Made by a program: the position numbers and the translations under genes
The notes under the pieces: generated by a model
Told to the model about the DNA's origin: nothing
The model's database searches: none
The model's input: only the letters and a program-made list of their open reading frames with translations
NCBI RefSeq assembly: GCF_000152705.1
Contig: NZ_CH672413.1
Location: 2,083,978-2,147,977, forward strand
Reading direction: 5' to 3'
From: Janibacter sp. HTCC2649
GTDB taxonomy: Bacteria; Actinomycetota; Actinomycetes; Actinomycetales; Dermatophilaceae
Length of the DNA: 64,000 bases
Part shown: one piece after another, positions 60,304 to 64,000 of the stretch
Layout: each line of letters begins with the position of its first letter
How positions within the stretch are numbered: the stretch's first letter is position 1

Positions 60304-61875
60304 ATGCCGCTACCGATGGACCTCACCGTCCTTGCCGATGACCTCGGTGACAAGCCCGCCTACGTCCTCGCGGACACGGGTGAATCCCTGAGCTATCGGG
60401 AGCTGGAGGAGAGCTCGAACCGCGTTGCCCACCTTTTCCGCAACCTGGGACTCAGGCGCGGCGATCACGTAGCCATCCTCATGGAGAACCGCCTCGACGC
60501 CTTCCCCATCTATTGGGCAGCCCAGCGAACGGGCCTCTACTACACGCCAGTCAACTGGCACCTCACCCGGGACGAGGCGGCATACATCGTCGACAACTGC
60601 GAGGCCAAGGTTCTCGTCTCCTCGGTCGACCTCGAGGACATCGCTGCACATGCAGCTGCGACCGCCACGCACCTCGAACAGCGATATGTCGTCGGCGGCG
60701 AGGTCGATGGAGTCGACTCCCTCGAGTCGGCGGTGGCAGTCCTCCCCACGACCCCAGTCGAGAACCAGTCCGAGGGCTACTACATGTTCTACAGTTCGGG
60801 CACGACCGGGCGGCCCAAGGGGATTCTGCCGGCGATGGCAGATGTGCCGTTCGGCACGGGCCTGACGCTCGACCATCAGTTGCCGACGTTCGGCTTCTCC
60901 CACGCGGCGACCTACCTCAACACCGGGCCGCTCTACCACGCGGCGCCCGTCGGTTGGTCGATGGGCACCATCCGCAACGGTGCAACAGCCGTGTTCATGA
61001 GTCGGTTCGATCCCGAGCTCACCCTGCGGGTCATCCAGGATCTGGGGGTCACTCATGCGCAGTTCGTGCCGACCATGTTCGTCCGGATGCTCAAGCTCCC
61101 CGACGAGGTTCGACAGGCGTACGACGTCTCCTCGCTCATGGTGGCGATTCACGCTGCCGCTCCCTGCCCCATCACGGTCAAGGAAGCGATGATCGACTGG
61201 CTGGGGCCCAAGATCGTCGAGTACTACGCGGGCAGTGAGTCCAACTGCTTTTTCGTCATCACCAGCCCCGAATGGTTGGAGCACAGGGGATCCGTGGGCA
61301 AGGCCGTCATCGGCACTGCCCACGTGTGCGACGCGCATGGACACGAGTTGCCCTCCGGGGAAATCGGCCAACTCTGGTTCGACGGACCCGACTTCGAATA
61401 CCACCAGGACCCCGACAAGACAGCGTCGGCGCACGACGCACGCGGGTGGAGCACGCTCGGCGACCTCGGCTGGCTCGATGACGAGGGCTACCTCTATCTC
61501 GCGGACCGCCGAACCGACCTCATCATCAGCGGGGGCGTCAACATCTATCCGCGTGAGATCGAGGACGCTCTCGCCCTACACCCCGCTGTCCAGGACATCG
61601 CCGTCATCGGTGTTCCCGACGACGAGATGGGCCAGCGCGTCCACGCCATCGTCCAGGTGGCAGATGGCGTCACGCCGGGTGCCGAACTCGCGGCCGACCT
61701 CGCGCAAGAGGCATCGAGTCGGATCGCGGGCTTCAAGCTTCCGCGCACGATCGAGTTCGTCGATGACTTCCCGCGGCTCCCCAGCGGCAAGGTCCTTCGT
61801 CGGAAACTCATCGCCGACTACTCCCCCGCCCGAGCCCTCACCGTCCCCCGAGCAGCAAAGAAGGTCCAGACATGA
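60304..61875 (+). CDS. Fatty-acyl/aryl-CoA synthetase (FadD-like)
   Basis: The 523-residue ANL enzyme activates a carboxylic acid with ATP and CoA. P-loop YSSGTTGRPKG (about 163-173), core VEYYAGSESNCF, STLGDLGWLDDEGYLYLADR with the ATP-binding Asp, hinge DLIISGGVNIYPREIED and catalytic Lys in PSGKVLRR are all present. The N terminus lacks a long extension, as in medium-chain or aromatic/steroid acid ligases. AAGGAG lies six bases before ATG 60304. It overlaps the next gene by ATGA. Confidence 0.92.
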   Translation: MPLPMDLTVLADDLGDKPAYVLADTGESLSYRELEESSNRVAHLFRNLGLRRGDHVAILMENRLDAFPIYWAAQRTGLYYTPVNWHLTRDEAAYIVDNCEAKVLVSSVDLEDIAAHAAATATHLEQRYVVGGEVDGVDSLESAVAVLPTTPVENQSEGYYMFYSSGTTGRPKGILPAMADVPFGTGLTLDHQLPTFGFSHAATYLNTGPLYHAAPVGWSMGTIRNGATAVFMSRFDPELTLRVIQDLGVTHAQFVPTMFVRMLKLPDEVRQAYDVSSLMVAIHAAAPCPITVKEAMIDWLGPKIVEYYAGSESNCFFVITSPEWLEHRGSVGKAVIGTAHVCDAHGHELPSGEIGQLWFDGPDFEYHQDPDKTASAHDARGWSTLGDLGWLDDEGYLYLADRRTDLIISGGVNIYPREIEDALALHPAVQDIAVIGVPDDEMGQRVHAIVQVADGVTPGAELAADLAQEASSRIAGFKLPRTIEFVDDFPRLPSGKVLRRKLIADYSPARALTVPRAAKKVQT

Positions 61876-62486
61876 GCCCCAGGCCCCGACTGGGAGAGCC
61901 CACCCGGACAGCCGTCGTCGTCGTCGAGTGCCAGGAGGGCGTGCTCGGCACGACCTCGGTACTGCCGGACCTCGCCGGCCCGGCCGAGTCTCTCGTTGGG
62001 CCCCTGAGTGAGCTGCTCACCTTCGCACGTACTGCTGGCGTCCCGGTCATTCATGCGACGTATGCCGGACCGCTGGGTGGGACGGCCATGGGCACCGCGC
62101 CGCTGTGGCGGGCTCTCGCGCCGGTCACCGATGTCTGGGACGACGATCACCCGGGAACCCGGGTCCTCGCCGCGCTGCTCGGTGAGGGTGATCTCGTGCT
62201 CCCTCGGCACCATGGCCTCAACCCGGCCAAGGGCACCGAACTCCTCCCTGTCCTGCGTGGCAAGGGTGTCGACACGATCATCCTCACCGGGGTCTCGGTC
62301 AACCTGGCCCTGCCGCTGGTCGCCGGCGAGGCGACCGAAGAGGGCTTCCACGTCGTCGTTCCCCGCGATGCCGTCGCGGGCACCCCGACGGACTACGCCG
62401 AGCAGGCGCTGCGCCATACCCTCGGAATGCTGGCGGCCCTGACGACGGTCAGTGACCTGAGGGAGCACTGGCAGTCTGGTCGCTGA
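61872..62486 (+). CDS. Isochorismatase-fold protein with altered catalytic triad
   Basis: The 204-residue protein has the isochorismatase/cysteine hydrolase fold: TAVVVVECQEGVLG at the first strand, RTAGVPVIHATYA, RGKGVDTIILTGVSVNLAL and EEGFHVVVPRDAVAGTPTDYAEQALRHTL. The family uses an Asp-Lys-Cys triad. Here the first-strand Asp is Glu (VECQ) and the expected Cys after TGVSVN is in the run LAL, with no Cys. The Lys region reads RHHGLNPAKGTEL. It may be an inactive or altered enzyme in this cluster. Its ATG overlaps the FadD-like stop (ATGA). Confidence 0.82.
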   Translation: MSPRPRLGEPTRTAVVVVECQEGVLGTTSVLPDLAGPAESLVGPLSELLTFARTAGVPVIHATYAGPLGGTAMGTAPLWRALAPVTDVWDDDHPGTRVLAALLGEGDLVLPRHHGLNPAKGTELLPVLRGKGVDTIILTGVSVNLALPLVAGEATEEGFHVVVPRDAVAGTPTDYAEQALRHTLGMLAALTTVSDLREHWQSGR

Positions 62487-63546
62487 TCAGCGACCAGACG
62501 CCACCCGCGGCGGCGGATGTCAGGTCGGTTGGTGAGTTCGTTGCCGCGGCCTCGGCGGACAGCGCGGCGCGGGTGAGCACCGTGTCGAACTCGCCGACCG
62601 TGCCGTACTCATTGACCCAAGCCATCGCGGGGACAGTGAGCAGGTGCAATGCATGCTCCTGAGTCGTTCCGATGGCCCCATGCAGTTGGTGGGCTGCGCG
62701 CACGACGACCGAGCTGGCGTGGCCGGCGCAGGATCGAGCAGCAGCGATCGACACCGTCAGACCACCACCGGTGAACTGGGTCGCGACCGCTTCGTCAAGT
62801 GCGGCCCGGGTAGCCGCGCGCGCCAGGGCGGCCTCGGCTGCGGCATCCGCGAGCCGGTGCTGCACCGCCTGGAACTGGGCCAGGGACCGCCCGAACTGGA
62901 CGCGTTCACTCGCAAAGTCAACTGTGGCGGAGACCGCGGCATCAAGCGCCCCGCACACCTGGATGGCGCGGATCAGGGACGCCCGATGCCTCAGCGCTTC
63001 GACCAGATCCGTGCCGACCTCGAATCGGCGCGAGTTGAGGGTGTCGAGTCCCGAGATCGTGTCCCGGGTTTCACCGGCGAGGTTGCGGCCCGGGTCGAGA
63101 GACACCTCACCTGGTGTCACCACCTGGAGGTGGCGAGGTCCCTGGCCCTGCCCTCGAAGGAGAAGAATCTGGTCGGCAACAGCGGCCCAGGGCACGGCGT
63201 GAGCTGCGCCATCGGCACCCACGTGGCCGAGCGTCGTGAGACCACCGGGGAGATCGAGCCCCAGCTCCTCGAGCAACCAGCAGGCGAGAAGGTCGTGCTC
63301 GGCGAGCGGCAGTTGGAGTCCGTGGGCGGCCACCTGCTCATGGAGGAAAGCCGCGTCGTACCAGTTCGCACCTGACCCGCCCGAGGCCTCGCCGCCGGTC
63401 AGCCGGCTCAGTCCGAGGCCCTCGAGCAGTGTCCAGAAGTCACGATCGAGGACTCCCGACTCCCGAGTGGGATCGGGGCGGTGCTTGCGCAGCACCTCGG
63501 TGACAAGAGCGACGAACTCGGGGTCGGCCTGTTGTGGCGTGCTCAT
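62449..63546 (-). CDS. Acyl-CoA dehydrogenase, first of a pair
   Basis: The 365-residue protein is an acyl-CoA dehydrogenase: helical N-terminal domain (residues 1-110), a short middle domain, and C-terminal FASERVQFGRSLAQFQAVQHRLADAAAEAALARAA and AHQLHGAIGTTQEHALHLL. FGRxxxxFQ is the FAD-contact motif. Proteins of this short form often make alpha2beta2 heterotetramers with a neighbouring ACAD, as in steroid side-chain pathways. The next ACAD gene overlaps its start by four bases. Its end overlaps the isochorismatase-like gene by 38 bases (convergent). Confidence 0.88.
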   Translation of the reverse strand: MSTPQQADPEFVALVTEVLRKHRPDPTRESGVLDRDFWTLLEGLGLSRLTGGEASGGSGANWYDAAFLHEQVAAHGLQLPLAEHDLLACWLLEELGLDLPGGLTTLGHVGADGAAHAVPWAAVADQILLLRGQGQGPRHLQVVTPGEVSLDPGRNLAGETRDTISGLDTLNSRRFEVGTDLVEALRHRASLIRAIQVCGALDAAVSATVDFASERVQFGRSLAQFQAVQHRLADAAAEAALARAATRAALDEAVATQFTGGGLTVSIAAARSCAGHASSVVVRAAHQLHGAIGTTQEHALHLLTVPAMAWVNEYGTVGEFDTVLTRAALSAEAAATNSPTDLTSAAAGGVWSLISDQTASAPSGH

Positions 63547-64000
63547 CGCAGTCCCATTCCTCGGGCGATGACACCGCGCAGGATCTCACTGGTGCCACCG
63601 CGAAGTGTGAAGCCCGGCCGCTGGAGCAGGCCCGCGGCGAGCAGGGGGTCACTGTCCGGCAGCCCTCCGCCGAGCTGGGCGGCCTCGACGAGGTCACCCT
63701 CAAACGAGGTGCCGAGCACCTTGACGACAGCGGCTGCAGTGTCCGCGCGGTCACCCCGTTCGACAGCGGCGTTGACGGCCATCGACATGTGGTGCAGGCC
63801 GCGGAGCCGGGCGAGTGCGCGGCCGATCGCAGGGTCGGCCGGAGTTCCTTCGGGTTGCGCGGCAGCCCTTCTCACCTGGGCGCGAAAGAGCGGGAAGGTG
63901 GACAAGAAGCGCTCGGGCCCACTGCGCTCATAGGCGAGCTCCGACGTGACCTGGTGCCACCCTGCGCCCACGTCTCCCAGAACACGGGCATCGGGGACGA
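63543..64000 (-). CDS. Acyl-CoA dehydrogenase, second of a pair, 5' part missing
   Basis: The frame is open to the window edge; the visible C-terminal 151 residues read VPDARVLGDVGAGW, then LAYERSGPERFLSTFPLF, RALARLRGLHHMSMAV and GFTLRGGTSEILRGVIARGMGL. RGGTSEI with ERSGP is the usual C-terminal ACAD pattern that holds FAD. Its stop overlaps the start of the other ACAD (63543-63546), so the two are cotranslated and probably form one enzyme. Confidence 0.9.
   Translation of the reverse strand, partial: VPDARVLGDVGAGWHQVTSELAYERSGPERFLSTFPLFRAQVRRAAAQPEGTPADPAIGRALARLRGLHHMSMAVNAAVERGDRADTAAAVVKVLGTSFEGDLVEAAQLGGGLPDSDPLLAAGLLQRPGFTLRGGTSEILRGVIARGMGLR

Overview
This window is chromosomal DNA of a high-GC actinomycete. 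Codon use (GC-rich third positions, many GTG starts), the actinobacterial-type SRP RNA, PPi-dependent phosphofructokinase, LytR_C proteins, an F420-type LLM oxidoreductase and many leaderless mRNAs all fit. The gene set resembles Micrococcales of the Intrasporangiaceae type (Janibacter/Phycicoccus-like); that placement is an inference. I see no insertion sequence, prophage, CRISPR array or replication origin.

Layout. 1-0.5 kb: 5' part of a lipoprotein gene and tRNA-Pro(CGG). 0.6-4.8 kb: a Mn2+ riboswitch driving a GDT1-type Mn exporter, a membrane protein, PPi-phosphofructokinase and a protein with two LytR_C domains. 5.2-13.6 kb: minus-strand core block asd-lysC, an FMO-like flavoprotein, a DUF5063 protein, recR, a plsC-like acyltransferase and dnaX. 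13.6-20.2 kb: ABC ATPase/permease pair, DoxX, a NarL-type two-component system, a secreted phospholipase A2 and an Abhydrolase_9 protein. 20.3-21.8 kb: FrnE-like thioredoxin-fold protein, SRP RNA (ffs) and an unknown gene.

21.9-29.6 kb is a cell-wall recycling locus: BadF-type amino-sugar kinase, MurQ, an RpiR/MurR regulator, a Tat-exported serine hydrolase, NamZ (exo-N-acetylmuramidase) and NagZ (GH3). Exported enzymes would release GlcNAc, MurNAc and peptides; the kinase and MurQ would return MurNAc to GlcNAc-6-P under MurR control. 29.7-41 kb is a mosaic of small units: a broken membrane-protein gene, tRNA-Ser(GGA), AraC regulator, VOC protein, propionyl-CoA synthetase, divergent MFS/CGNR pair, AEC transporter, CDP-alcohol phosphatidyltransferase, VTT membrane protein and HerA-like ATPase.

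41.1-51 kb is a sugar-uptake operon: a leaderless ABC ATPase, permease, binding protein, Gfo/Idh oxidoreductase, exported and cytosolic TIM-barrel isomerases and xylose isomerase, divergent from a ROK repressor. 51-53.6 kb holds a SIS-domain enzyme, a truncated solute-binding lipoprotein gene and a GntR regulator with three matching operators and a 9-codon leader ORF. 53.7-58.1 kb: LytR_C, CHAD, PIG-V-like, DUF3105 and DUF305 genes in close series. At 58.2 kb tRNA-Ser(CGA) has a 16-base copy of its 3' end 132 bp downstream, followed by AT-richer DNA and an acyl-CoA catabolic cluster (NTF2-like, LLM oxidoreductase, acyl-CoA synthetase, isochorismatase-like protein, two acyl-CoA dehydrogenases) that runs off the window.

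Most notable: the octamer GTATGCCG occurs about 49 times (hand count) in and between genes and extends in intergenic copies to GTATGCCGYCCGCTCGCC; asd has Ala where the catalytic Cys should be; and at least fifteen genes have a -10 hexamer six to seven bases before the start codon, meaning leaderless transcripts.
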